NCBI GenBank assembly: GCA_958450365.1
Contig: CAUEEP010000922.1
Coordinates: 186,001-250,000, forward strand
DNA: 64,000 nt
Reading direction: 5' to 3'
Source of the DNA: Mesorhabditis belari
Taxonomy: Eukaryota > Nematoda > Chromadorea > Rhabditida > Rhabditidae
Positions 1-10,749 of this stretch are shown piece after piece. The position numbers and the translations under genes are program-made. Every line of letters begins with the position of its first letter. The first letter of the stretch is position 1. Below the pieces are notes generated by a model, which ran no database searches, was not told the DNA's origin, and saw only the letters and a list, made by a program, of their open reading frames with translations.

Positions 1-1700
1 ACAGAAGCATGATAGAATAGGAATCAAGCAGGCAACAGATGTGACTTGGAGTATTTTTGAATCATTCCAACTTATCCAAGGTCAAATCTGCCACAAGAGA
101 TTATAATGAAAAGCAATATTTACAACCAATGAAAAGGTGACCAGGTGACTGACAGAAACAATTTACTGAAAAAGAAATGACAAAAGATAAAAATCAGAGC
201 TGAGAATAATATCCTGACTATGAAGATATCTAACGAGAGAATTATTGACACTAAATTTATGGCTATTTTGGATGTGAGGTCGACACCAAGAGTTACCCTA
301 CCCGTGATCAGTGAAGTAGAAAATGTAATTATTTGCATGTTTTAAAATCCCTGATATGTAAAATTATTATGGTTATTAATTTGTTTTTTAAAAATCTTTC
401 TATTTCATTGCCACATAGATGACCCTTGGTGACCTTCCTCTTTAAAATAACATTATCACTAAACCCGCGGCTGGATGTGCTACCAGAGGCCATTGAATCC
501 GTCATTTTTGGATGTTTAGGGAAAAGATTTCTCATCAGTGGAAACTTCGAGAAAAGAAACCCCCAACTCGGAATAGCTTTTTTCCTGAATTTGATATGGA
601 CGAGGGGGGGGGGAGAGTGAGAAGAGAGTGAGAGGAGGAGACCAAAAGAGACTCTGATTATTTCAAAAAGGATCAGCGGAGGGTACGGATCGAATACGTA
701 TCGTTTGATTCACAAAACTGCTAAAGTTTTGAAAACCTTGAATAGACTGAGAAATAAAAGAGCAAAATGAAGCAACTTTCTGGCTCAAGAAAATGGGAGC
801 TGGGAAAAACGCGATTTTCGATCGATCGGAGAAGAGAAAAAGAGAAACGAGAAAAGGACAGCGATAAGCAGTCAGCAATATTTAGGCATCATTTAGGCTT
901 TCTGTAGAAATTTATCTATAAAATTATGGTTTTGGGCCGAAAACGTCTAAAACTCCTAGGTACCTATATTGATTTTGAAACTAAACTGTCTTCCTTATGA
1001 AGCGTTTTAAACCCTTGAGTCCGCGCTATTTAGGTCGAACCATTACTCTATGTAGTGGACAAAAAACAAGATTTCTGAATAAGGGTAAAAAGTAAAAAAA
1101 TAGGAGCTTCAGAAAGAAATCAAGACTTCTTACTGGCAATAAAATTGACACAGGAATTTTTGACTTCGATTCTGTTCCGCAAGTTCCTCTATGGAAATTG
1201 ATTTTATTTTTGCCCTGAAGTTTTAGTAAAGGTTTATAATCTAAAGATATTTTTCTTTTAGAAATGTCTCTATCTATGAATCAGTAGAAGATACGGAAAT
1301 GCTTTTGTCGAACACGTTTTTTGAGTCACATCTAACGAATCGATGAAACAATAAAAAAAGTGTTACTGAACTACCCACCCTGTGGTGATCATCCAGTTGG
1401 CTCAAGGAGAAATCGAAAGATGAAGGATATTAAAGAAAAATGAAGGAATTTTCCTTGTCTAGTCAACTTTTATTACATTACTTCTCATTCACACCCCACG
1501 CAAGCACTAGGACTCATTTACCATGAGTCATTTGATAAAAACCACAACGCAGTTGTCCAACTAATGAAAAAGCTTTACACAAGACAATTACTCGGTCCAT
1601 TGAAACACCATTCCAAAAATGGAAAAAAATTGGTTAAGCATAAAAGGCTTCTTGGAAAATTCCATTGGAATAACTTGCGTAGTGAAAATAGTGAATGAGT
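1..1700. other. no gene recognised
   Basis: I see no convincing coding exon in this stretch. Open frames are short, lack phase-consistent splice partners and show no recognisable motif. It is AT-rich intergenic sequence with homopolymer runs (a G9 run near 604-612). Confidence 0.5.
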
Positions 1701-2434
1701 TCAGACGTAACTTATATTTGAGTTCGCTTCTTCTATATTTTGCGGGGCACGTCTGCGCGAAATAAGGCGAAAAATGCGATCGCCGTTAAATTTACTCATG
1801 GTAAGTGCTATTCGATTAAGCACGGTGGCGGTTCGGTGATGACATGGGGTATAAGGTTCACTTGACTTAAAAAAAATAAGCTTAGGTTGCTTTTCGCTTA
1901 GCGGTGTTGGTCCACTTGTCGAAATCAACGGAATAATGAATGCTGTAAGCTATCGAGACATTTTGGATCAAGAAATGCTTCCGTTTGCCCAACAAAATTT
2001 GGACCCTGATTGGTTGTTTGTGCGAGACAATGACCCGAAGCATAAGGTTCGATTTGTTTCTCAATGGTTTCAACAATCACAGATTCACCCAATTGATCTG
2101 GTGGTGTCAAAATGTGCACAAGACCCTTGAGTCTTGGAATGGCCGGCCCAAAGTCCGGATCTCAACCCTATTGAGCATCTTTGGGCGGAATTGGGTCGAC
2201 GCATTCGGGCACGAACATTCACAAGAACCACCGAACTCGTCGCCGCGCTTAAAGATCAATGGGCCAAGATTCCTCAGGCCACTATCGACAAATTGATCAA
2301 TTCGATGCCACAGCGTTGTGCAGCAATCATTACCGCTAAAGGTTTTGCAACTAAATATTAGTTATTCTTTATTAATTTTGAATAAATTGTCCGTTTTCTA
2401 AAGCGTGTCCAAAGTTATGACCCCCTAGAAAGAG
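1700..2434 (+). mobile_element. Tc1-like transposon relic, decayed transposase
   Basis: Plus-strand frames between about 1774 and 2361 read as the catalytic and C-terminal part of a Tc1-family DDE transposase: GGGSVMTWG, then GVGPLVEINGIMNA, then FVRDNDPKHK (second catalytic Asp), then WPAQSPDLNPIEHLWAEL (third acidic residue, Glu). The protein ends at 2361 in KGFATKY. The frame is interrupted at about 1865 and 2129, and the N-terminal DNA-binding half and first catalytic Asp are not found, so the copy is dead. The right terminal repeat is probably about 2403-2434. No matching left end is visible, so the 5' side appears truncated. Confidence 0.85.
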
Positions 2435-2629
2435 GGTGTCTCGGGTAAAGTAGCTCAAAAATAAATGAGAATGAAAATAAAAGCCAAATTCATGCAGAAA
2501 TAATGAAAAGGGATAAAAACTGTATAAAATAGTCGATTTCGGTAGAAAAAGCTCTTATTAGCAAAAAGAGCGAACAAATTATAGTTTAACGCGCGAGGTG
2601 TGTCCAAAGTTATGATCCCTACTCTAGGT
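2403..2629. repeat. two copies of a Tc1-type end sequence
   Basis: The motif GTGTCCAAAGTTATGA occurs just after the transposase relic (about 2404) and again at about 2600 in the same orientation, each followed by a CCCC/TCCCT-like stretch. This looks like the terminal repeat of the Tc1 relic plus a second end fragment or internal subterminal copy. Confidence 0.5.
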
Positions 2630-2774
2630 ATTTATAAAGTTGCAAAAACCCACGCGTAATATTTTTCCAATGTCTGTGGCATTCTCTCTTTTACAAAACA
2701 TAAATGGTTTGGTACTTTGGATCCTTCACTGTACATCTCATAGAATTTGACAATATGAAATAATTAATACAGGG

Positions 2775-2818
2775 TGTCCGAAAAAAAAGTGGTCATTTGT
2801 CCGAAAAAAAAGTGGTTT
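2775..2818. repeat. short tandem repeat after a transposon-like end
   Basis: Two near-identical units built on TGTCCGAAAAAAAAGTGG lie side by side. They follow TACAGGGTG, the usual outer end of Tc1/mariner-like elements in this window. No partner end was found, so this may be a solo terminus. Confidence 0.5.
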
Positions 2819-2882
2819 GAGTCTGGAAAAATTTTCTCGTTGATTTTTCAAAGCTCATTGTGGCGTCAGAATTGGTTTTGCC

Positions 2883-3012
2883 TCAGGCGCCACACAACAA
2901 GATGAAATTGTTTTTAATGATTTTGGATTGGACTTTGATCTCCCCGGCCTGTGGATGACCCCCTATTTACAAAATCATTAAAAACAATTTCATCTTGTTG
3001 TGTGGCGCCTGA
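2883..3012. repeat. perfect 43-bp inverted repeat (hairpin)
   Basis: Positions 2883-2925 are exactly reverse complementary to 2970-3012, separated by a 44-nt loop. The outer ends read TCAGGCGCCACAC and GTGTGGCGCCTGA. A perfect 43-bp stem suggests a recently formed fold-back element or MITE, or a processed hairpin source. There is no coding sequence inside. Confidence 0.85.
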
Positions 3013-3373
3013 ATGCTCTAAAACAAACAAAAAATATGTTTAAAACAAGAATATTTTTTTTCGGCCTTGACGCCTGGAGGTCGAACTCTCAAAAATGATA
3101 TCGATAGTTTTTCCTAACAATTTTTTTCAAAAAGTATTTTGAAAAATTTTTGTTAGATCCTTTTAAATTTTACTGCCAACCTTTCTAGGTTATACATATG
3201 GACCATATACACCATTCTAAACACTTTTCAGCAAAACTCTTTTTCAAAACTAATGACTTTTTGGGCGACCAATTTTGTATGGGGAGGGTGCGCTTCTATT
3301 AGAATATTTACGGTATGTTCATTTTAGCATCTGTAGTGTCTAGTAAACAATTTGTAAAGAGGTTTCCTTTTAG

Positions 3374-3614
3374 ATCTTTGCTCTTTCGGGATGAGGAAAA
3401 TGGATTGGTGCGCAGAGATCTTATTCAGCTAAAATCTCTTCTCACTCAAATATTTCGGGGGCTCGAGTACCTTCATCAATGTGAAATCATTCATCAAGTA
3501 AATTTATTTAGAAATCTTACGTTAAAAATCTTTGAATTCACAAGATATAATCGATTACACTGTTTTCAGGATGTCTCACCAAGAAATATAGGAATTAATT
3601 TCTCATCAGTGTAA
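3374..3614 (+). pseudogene. truncated inverted duplicate of the MAPK-like gene
   Basis: Two exons resemble exons 6 and 7 of the adjacent minus-strand kinase. The first (3374-3497) is exactly 124 nt, the same length as kinase-A exon 6, and reads LVRRDLIQLKSLL...GLEYLHQCEIIHQ. The second starts at 3570 after TTTTCAG with DVSPRNIGIN, the HRD-loop Asp and Asn segment. The similarity stops after about 10 codons, where the sequence becomes the antisense of the last exon of the minus-strand gene. The His-Arg of HRD is His-Gln here. No upstream kinase exons are visible, so this is a broken copy. Confidence 0.75.
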
Positions 3615-5779
3615 ATACGCTGATGGTGTGGATCGGAAAATTCCTTCAAAAGAACATCTCGATCTTGAGCGTTTCGAGCTTTCATCTGTTGATCGTCCTT
3701 TGGTTGTTTTCCAGTACCGAGTGAACTGGCTCGTTGATCGTATTTTTCCTGAAAAAGTACTTTATTTTGAATTTTCAGAGTACTGATTGGAGCTGTCTCG
3801 TTTGTTCATATTTTCAAAAACTCAAAAGGCTCACGTTCAAAATACGCAAAAACGGATGAAGGAGACATTCGTCGGCCCGCAAACGTTGTTGTAGATTTGG
3901 GTCAAGCATTTTTTTAATTAAATCTTTAAAGTCCTCTCCTAAAATTTGAAACTGTAACAAGTTTTTATGCCAACAAATTTACTTCTTAATGGCCCGATAT
4001 CTCTATCCAAACGTGGCTCGATTTTCTCCTCCCAAATCTTGTCAAACTCGCCGGCGTGTGGTCTCTCTTGAATGGGTCGGCCAAAGCTAAAAATTTGTGC
4101 TCAAAATGTTTCTTAGATGAAGTCCTTTTCAAAGTTTGAAATTTTAAGCACTTTTTGTTGTTTCAACCTACATTGATTGATATTGGTCCTCTGGGACTCC
4201 AAGAACGGTGAAGATTCTGTCCTTGACGGCGTTTTCCGCTCCACGTTTTCGTATCTAAAAAGTTTAAAGTGAAGAACAATTGAAATATGGCAGTTTGTTT
4301 TATTTTCAGTTTCACAAACCTTTTTTGTAATTTCGTCATCGGTTCCAGTTGGCATAAACAATTTCATTCCCAACATTTCAAGAGCAACTAAAGCTGCAGC
4401 CCAAACATCAATTCCTGTATTGTACTTGGTTCTCATGAAGACTTCAAGAGATTTGTAGATGTAAGGAGTATCGACATTTGTCGAGTGATCGAGTTTTGGA
4501 TTTGTTTCTCTGAAATATTGGTAGTTATTTATGGAAGAGATAAATTCGAATACCTGGCAAGTCCAAAATCGAGAAGTTTGATCTCGAACTCCTTTTGATT
4601 CATTCCAATATTTCGGGGAGTGACATCCTGAAAACAATATTGATAAGGAAATCTTAAAGCCTGTGATCAGGAATCAGACTTGTCTTACCCTGTGCATGAT
4701 TCCACGTTGATGAATGTAATCAAGAGCTCGAAGTAATTGAGTGAGAAGTGCTCCAATATGGCGGAGATCTCTTTTCACCGGCTCTGATTTTTCGTCTTTA
4801 CGGCGGAGATGTCTAAAAGTTAAAGTCTAAAAGTTTTTTTCCCCTCTACAGTGCACCTTCTGAACACAGATGAATCGCTACAAAAAAATACGAGAAAGGC
4901 TTTTCTCGACAGCTATTTTCCTTATAATCCATTCTTGCAGTAAATTTTCTCATTAGGTTTTTTGAAAATTGTCCTAAACTCACTCAAAATATTTCTCCAA
5001 AGTGTGATCCATTCTTTCGGTGACAAGCCAGATGTGTGTTGGATTTTCGGGCTTCTCCACAAAAACATCATAAAATTCGACAATCTAGAGTCAAATTTTA
5101 TACTTTGTATGCCTAAAAGCTCTTACATTCTCATGTCGATTGAAACGAGAAATTTGAATTTCTCTTCTGAGGCGAGTATAACCATCAATTGTTTGATTCA
5201 ACTGTTCAATCTTGTATCTAAATGTTTACTTATAAGTATTTTCATTATTCAATTTTTACAAACCTCTTTGCAGCTACAGGTTTTCCATCTCGATTCACAG
5301 CGGCACTAAAATAAACATTATTCCTTGCGTTGAGTAGTGATCTTCTTCTAGACCAGTTTAAAAACTTACATAATATCGGCAAAATTTCCACTGGCGATCA
5401 CATGATAAACATGTTTGTTTTCACTGAGTTTCGGTGGACGATAGAAACGATCCTTCTAAAAAATGGGACAATTATGATGAGACTGTGAAGAGTGAGCAAT
5501 TTTTTTATATATTCTTATCATGATTTTACTTGAATAATGCTAATCACTTACCGTATCCGGTTTATATTCTTCGGGCAATTCAATGTCACCCATCACTTCC
5601 TCGAAATCTGGTTTTCCATCTTTTGTGATCGGTTTCACAAAAAGAGTCCTGGCTTTCACGAATCTTCTTTGTTGAACTTCTGGTGGCTCTTCTTGAGATT
5701 GAGGGGGACTTTTTATTGTAGGATCATCCAAATGAATATCAAATGGCGAATTCCTTGGCTCCGTAGCTGAGGTCGGCAT
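3566..5779 (-). CDS. divergent MAP-kinase-like protein (kinase A)
   Basis: I assemble 12 exons on minus: 5779-5552, 5455-5370, 5305-5264, 5217-5127, 5084-4984, 4812-4689, 4627-4554, 4509-4320, 4254-4172, 4086-3983, 3938-3835, 3748-3566, giving 469 aa with all phases consistent. Seen: VAAKR with the ATP-anchoring Lys, RREIQISRF with the alpha-C Glu, HRDVTPRNIG, LLDFGLAR, a TPY motif, YNTGIDVW, LGVPEDQY and RLRADECLLHPFL. The layout is that of the CMGC/MAPK group, and TPY is the JNK-type phosphorylation motif. Odd points: the Gly-rich loop is degenerate (ASGNFAD), the Lys of HRDxK is Thr, and the APE region is shortened to KSLEV. Weak or altered catalysis is inferred. The last residues are supplied by a rearrangement junction (see findings). 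An acceptor-like TTTCAG lies just before the ATG. Confidence 0.88.
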
Positions 5780-8535
5780 TGAAAATATCTGAAATTCCAG
5801 CGATTATGAAATTGAGGAAAATGGAATCGAGAACAAAAAAGGTTAGCCTAGAGTCTAAAATGTTGAAAATGAAGAAGAAGGGGTCTGCTTTTCGAATATC
5901 AAGAGGCATTAATGAGTTTGAATGGACTTGTAAGCTTTCTTAAATTTAAAGTGAAAGGCGGGTCCAGGCTTTCTCTTACATAAGAGAAGATTGATATGAA
6001 AATCTTTCAAAAGCAATTGTATAAATAAATTCTCATCAATTATAATGAAATAGAAGACGAGTCATTCCGTTTCAAAACAAGAACAAACTGAAAAAGAAGG
6101 AACCCTCTCAAATTCTTTTGCAAAAAATCATTTGTCTCGGATTTATCTTATGATAAGGGGACTTTTTCGGCAGATTTCCCATTTTTACAGATTCAATGTG
6201 AGGCATAATTACGGTCCGAGGCTTTTTTGTGAATATCACGGCAATTTTTCGAGCGACTCTCACAAACTCTTTTTGCAATAAAAATTTGGGGATTTTTTTC
6301 TATGGTAATTTTTTTTTGGTTTTTGCTGAAAACTCAATTGACTTGTTTTTTGGACGTCTCAAAGTTCGTTTCTCCGACAAGCTCGGTGCGAATGTCATTT
6401 TATGAGATTTTCGAGTTCACAAAAAGCACTGAAAAAGGTCTTTAAGCTATTTTTTTAATGTTTATCTTATTAGCTCACTATCGACATTAAAATTAAGTAT
6501 GATGATGTGTGAATAAAACTTTTAACAATCTTCGAAGATGCCTTTCGAAAACCCCACGTTGGAGCTTTTTCAGTGAGTTGACGACATCTTGGTCTTTTTA
6601 TAGGTTCAATCACTCTACATTGAAGGGCAACGATGTCTAAAAGAGTGTGCGCTACACTTTTTTAGATTGGTTCATCATAAAACCCATTTAACTAGCAAAT
6701 TTCTCCAAAAATTTTGCTTAACTACCCGAAAAACTCATAAAATGACATTCGCACCGAGCTTGTCGGAGAAACGAACTTTGAGACGTCCAAAAAACAAGTC
6801 AATTGAGTTTTCAGCAAAAACCAAAAAAACTACCATAGAAAAAATCCCCAAATTTTTATTTTAAAAAGAGTTTGTGAGAGTCGCTCGAAAAATTGGCGAG
6901 ATATTGACAAAAAAGCGTGGGATCGTAATTATGCCTTACCCTGTACATTTGCGACTGCTGAAAATACACAAAACGGAACGAACAGATGTGGAATTTTCAG
7001 TAAAATGGTCAGTAAACGTGTAAGGAGTATAATAAAATGATGAATTTAGAATCAGATTTGATAAATCAATGTAAGAATATCAATAAAATTCATGTTTGTC
7101 CTTAACCAGTTAGCAAAGCACAATTAAAATGAAGCTTCAACTGCCTAAATACTGCTTTAGATATTTTTTGAATGATAGACGATTTGTAATCAAAAATGCT
7201 ATTTGTGAAAATGTTATGAAAAATGCTACTCGCTTGAATTGTCTTGTTTTTTCCGATAAATAAAAAAATCACCAAAAAAACACTGAAAACTGGACTACGT
7301 GGCAAATAGATAAGCGTTTATTCTTGAAATCTTTTTGGGAAAGTGAACATCTTCCCTTTTTCTGATATGAGAGACAGGCACAAGCACAGGCGCAGTTTAG
7401 TATAAAAAGACCAATGAAATAAGATGGTTTTTCTCAAAAAAACTGTCCACGCAACTGCTGAATATCTTGAGAGTTTATGATATTATATCTCTGACAACTG
7501 GCTTAGTGTTCTTTCTTAGACCGAAGAAACATACAGATAAACTAAAATCGATATTGTTTAAAGTGAAGTTGTATGCGTGTTGGTTAATTAATAAAAACGA
7601 TCGGGTACTTATCGGTTATATCCCCACAAAAATTGTATTTGAAAAAGATTGTCAAAATGGCGCTGCATCAAATCGGTTATATTCATTTGGACTATCGTTT
7701 CTACCGTAAGCTTTGCTATGTGGTAGAAAACCTCCTCTAGGCAGGATCCAAGCCTAACCTTTGTTCGGGAAAATCGGTTCTGAAGCATGCCTGATTCCTA
7801 GCCCAAAAACAACCCTATTCTTTCTTTAATTTGTCTACTTTGACCATTTATCAATTCAACTAGTAAAGATCTATTGAAATAGTGCTGATAAAATAGTATT
7901 AAAATTGTTGTCCATTTAAAACTAAAATCCGAAACGTGAGTTTCGTTATCTTTATTCGTTATTCGGCAAAATTATAATAATTTTCAGTTCTAAAATTCTT
8001 TCAAAAATTTTCGAAAGAAAACTCCCTCAAATTCTTTTGCAAAAAAATCTCGGATTTATGTCATGATAAAGAGACTTCTGCCGGTTTTCCATTTTTTTTC
8101 GCAAGAAAATGATCGCTACAAATATCGAAACGAACTCTATAAACTATTGAAATATAAGCCCAGTTTACCCAAAAAAACTTCTCCAAACTTTTAAAAATTT
8201 ATTCTCTTTAGAAGCTCGTCAACAAACGTTTTTGTCTAAACGTGTTTTGTGTTTTTGGTAATGTTTTTCATTCGCCAGTCTAATAAGAAATCATGACTCA
8301 AATTTTGTAAGGAAAAAGAAAAGTGTCACGCGCGAAGACAAAAAGTGCCTATAAGAAATATAAACACTTGCGCAAATGTTGTCGTTGTCTCTTTTATAAG
8401 CGAAAAGGATGAAATTCCATGACACATCCTTCTAATTCACTATTGACACGTTGTCAGGATAATTTGCTCGAATTTTAATTTGAATCTTCAAATTCATTTA
8501 TTCATTTAATCTTCAAATTCAGATTCAATTGTTCA
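5780..8535. promoter_or_regulatory. 2.7-kb region between divergent kinases
   Basis: This is the shared upstream region of the two divergently transcribed kinase genes. No coding exon is supported; an 80-codon frame at 7467-7709 has no motif. It contains the fold-back element 6188-6943 and two diverged direct copies of an about 75-bp block (about 6103-6185 and 8018-8094, marked by TCAAATTCTTTTGCAAAAAA). A TTTCAG-like acceptor sits immediately upstream of each ATG, as expected for trans-splicing or a 5' UTR intron. Confidence 0.5.
6188..6943. mobile_element. fold-back MITE with ~210-bp inverted arms
   Basis: The left arm (about 6188-6406) and right arm (6734-6943) are long imperfect inverted repeats around a 327-bp spacer. 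The right end reads CGTAATTATGCC...CCCTG then TA, and the left end begins after TA with CAG and contains GGCATAATTACG. A TA at both borders and a CAGGG-type terminus match Tc1/mariner-derived non-autonomous elements. The arms share the block CCGACAAGCTCGGTGCGAAT. No transposase remnant is present. Confidence 0.8.
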
Positions 8536-10486
8536 ATGAAAGACGATGCGATGGTGTATCAATTATTTACTTGGGCCTGGAAGATTTTCATGCGACCGGA
8601 AAAACACGAAGGAATCGAAACAGTCAAAGAATATGTCGATAGAATGAGAGTGCCTCGATTTTTGACGCGCGATTCGGTGCGCTTATCAAATTTTCTTCTA
8701 AATGAAAATTCTATTTAGACGGATCCATTCTTCCGTCCGCCAAAGTTGGCTGAAGATGGAAGAGATGAATACTTTCATGTGATTGCTAGTGGAAAATTCG
8801 CGGATATCATGTTGGTTGCATCAAATAAAGCTTTTAGAAACAAGCTCCTTTTTCAGAGCTGCTAGACTCACCATCGACAACAAAAGTATCGCTGTGGCTG
8901 CAAAGAGGTACAGCTTGCAACAGCTAGACTCAACAATTGATGGATACACAAGGCTTCGACGAGAGATGCAAATCTCTCGATTTCATCAACACGATAATGT
9001 GGGTGTGACATGGACAATCAAACAAGGAATCTCATTTTCAGATTGTTCAATTTTATGTAACTTTCGTTGAATGTGGAGAAGACAAGCCGGAGATCCCGAC
9101 TCATTTGTGGCTTGTGGCGGAACGAATGGATCACAGTCTTGAGAAATATTTCGAGTTTGTATTCGTTTAACCATATTGTAGATTGTTTTCAAGTAAAACT
9201 TATCACTACATAAACACAATGCTTTAGATATCTCCGAAGGAATGATAACACAAAAGAGGCAGTGAAACGAGATTTGAGACATTTGGCTGCAATGTTATGC
9301 CAATTATTGAGACCACTAGAGTATCTTCATCAACGAGGAATCATGCATAGAGTAAAAAAAGATAAAAAGTGGCTAAAGTATTCATTTTCAGGATATCACA
9401 CCCAGAAACATTGGAATGAATCAAAGAGATTTTGTGATAAAATTATTCGATTTCGGATTGGCAAGAGAAACAAATGCAAAGATGGATCACTCAACAAATG
9501 TCGATACACCATACATTTATAAACCATTGGAGGTTCTGATGAGAGCAAAATACAACACAGGCGTCGATATTTGGGCAGCGGCTTTAGTAGCGATTGAAAT
9601 GTTGGGAATGAAATTGTTTTTACCCGAGGGAACTGACGAAGAAATCACGAGAAAGGTGAGAACAAGAAGGGAAAGATTCAAGCGATGCGGATTGACTATT
9701 GTTTTATTTCGTGATCTTTCAGTAATCTAAAAGTTCCTTCAGATCCGAAAGCTCGGTGCCGAGAACGCGGTGATGGAAAGAATCTTCCAAGTACATGGAG
9801 TTCCCGATGATCAATATCAATCAATGTAGGATTCAGTATAATTTACAAAAACGTCAGATTTTAGCTACCATAGACCAGTGTCGAAAAGGCCAATGCTCGG
9901 TAAACTTCAAGAGATTTTTGTGCTTCTCAGCACGAGGCTTGGCAACGATGTTGGGCCACTGAAAGGTTGAGCAAATTTGGTGAATTAGATGAGTAATTAT
10001 TTTAAGGAAGTGACTTGTTCAATCTCATCACGCGAATGTTGGATCCGAATCCGAAAAATCGTCTACGAGCTGATGAGTGCCTTTCGCACCCTTTTCTTCT
10101 GAAGATGAATGTAAATAGTTTGACTGACCAATGATCGATTTTCCGTGAAACCAAATTCGTCCTCAATAATTATATGAATCTCAATAATTTCCATCATTAT
10201 TTAATGTCCATTTTTATATTACAGACAATTTTAGGAAAAATACGAAGAACGACTCGAAAAACAAGAACAAATGAAGAAGAATGGCCTAGTACAACCAAAA
10301 GATGATAATGGAATGAGGCAAAGAAATGAAAAAGATAAAGAAGTGCTGCTAAAAGAACTGGCACAACCACAAAATCGACGGATATTCATTGATGAGCTGA
10401 TGCAAGCTGATGAAATGAAAGATGATGAAATGAAAGAAGGAAAAGATCAAGAAATGATTGAAGAATTCTCTCAAATAGCTACATGA
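8536..10486 (+). CDS. divergent MAP-kinase-like protein (kinase B)
   Basis: Ten exons on plus: 8536-8676, 8719-8810, 8857-8998, 9042-9154, 9228-9351, 9392-9655, 9743-9825, 9865-9965, 10007-10110, 10235-10486, giving 471 aa. It is the clear paralogue of the minus-strand gene at 3566-5779: VIASGKFADI, VAAKRYSLQQL, HRDITPRNIG, KLFDFGLAR, TPYIYKPLEV, YNTGVDIWAAALVAIEM, LRADECLSHPFLL. It shares the HRDxT substitution, degenerate Gly loop and missing APE, so these changes predate the duplication. The N-terminal 47 codons differ completely. Two introns of paralogue A are absent here (after VAAKR and after DFGLA). The C-terminal tail is charged (Asp/Glu/Lys/Met). The start ATG follows an AAATTCAG acceptor-like site by 13 nt; an alternative upstream start cannot be excluded. 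Confidence 0.87.
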
Positions 10487-10749
10487 TGACCAGTTCATTT
10501 AAACATCGTTTTGCACCCTGGAGGAGCTGAAAAGCAAGCAATCTTTGCAGAAACATGCAAGCCATATTGTTCTCATTGATTTCTGCTCTCATTATTGTTC
10601 TTCTCATTATTGATCTCATCTATTCTCATTGGTTGTGCATTTGGTGGTTTGCGCGATTCTGACTTGATTCTGGTGATATATTTTTGGTTTCAGTTTTTAT
10701 TTTGTAAACACATGTCATAATAAATTCTGTCGATTTATTCACTGTACAT
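10487..10749. terminator. convergent 3' region with AATAAA
   Basis: This is the 3' flank shared by kinase B (plus) and the P450 (minus), whose stop codon lies at 10750-10752. AATAAA at about 10719-10724 on plus is a probable polyadenylation signal for kinase B. The two transcripts probably overlap or nearly meet here. Confidence 0.55.

Noticed and set aside
5540..5770. 77-codon plus-strand frame at the kinase A start
   Set aside because: Antisense shadow of kinase-A exon 1, which joins in phase to the kinase domain on minus.
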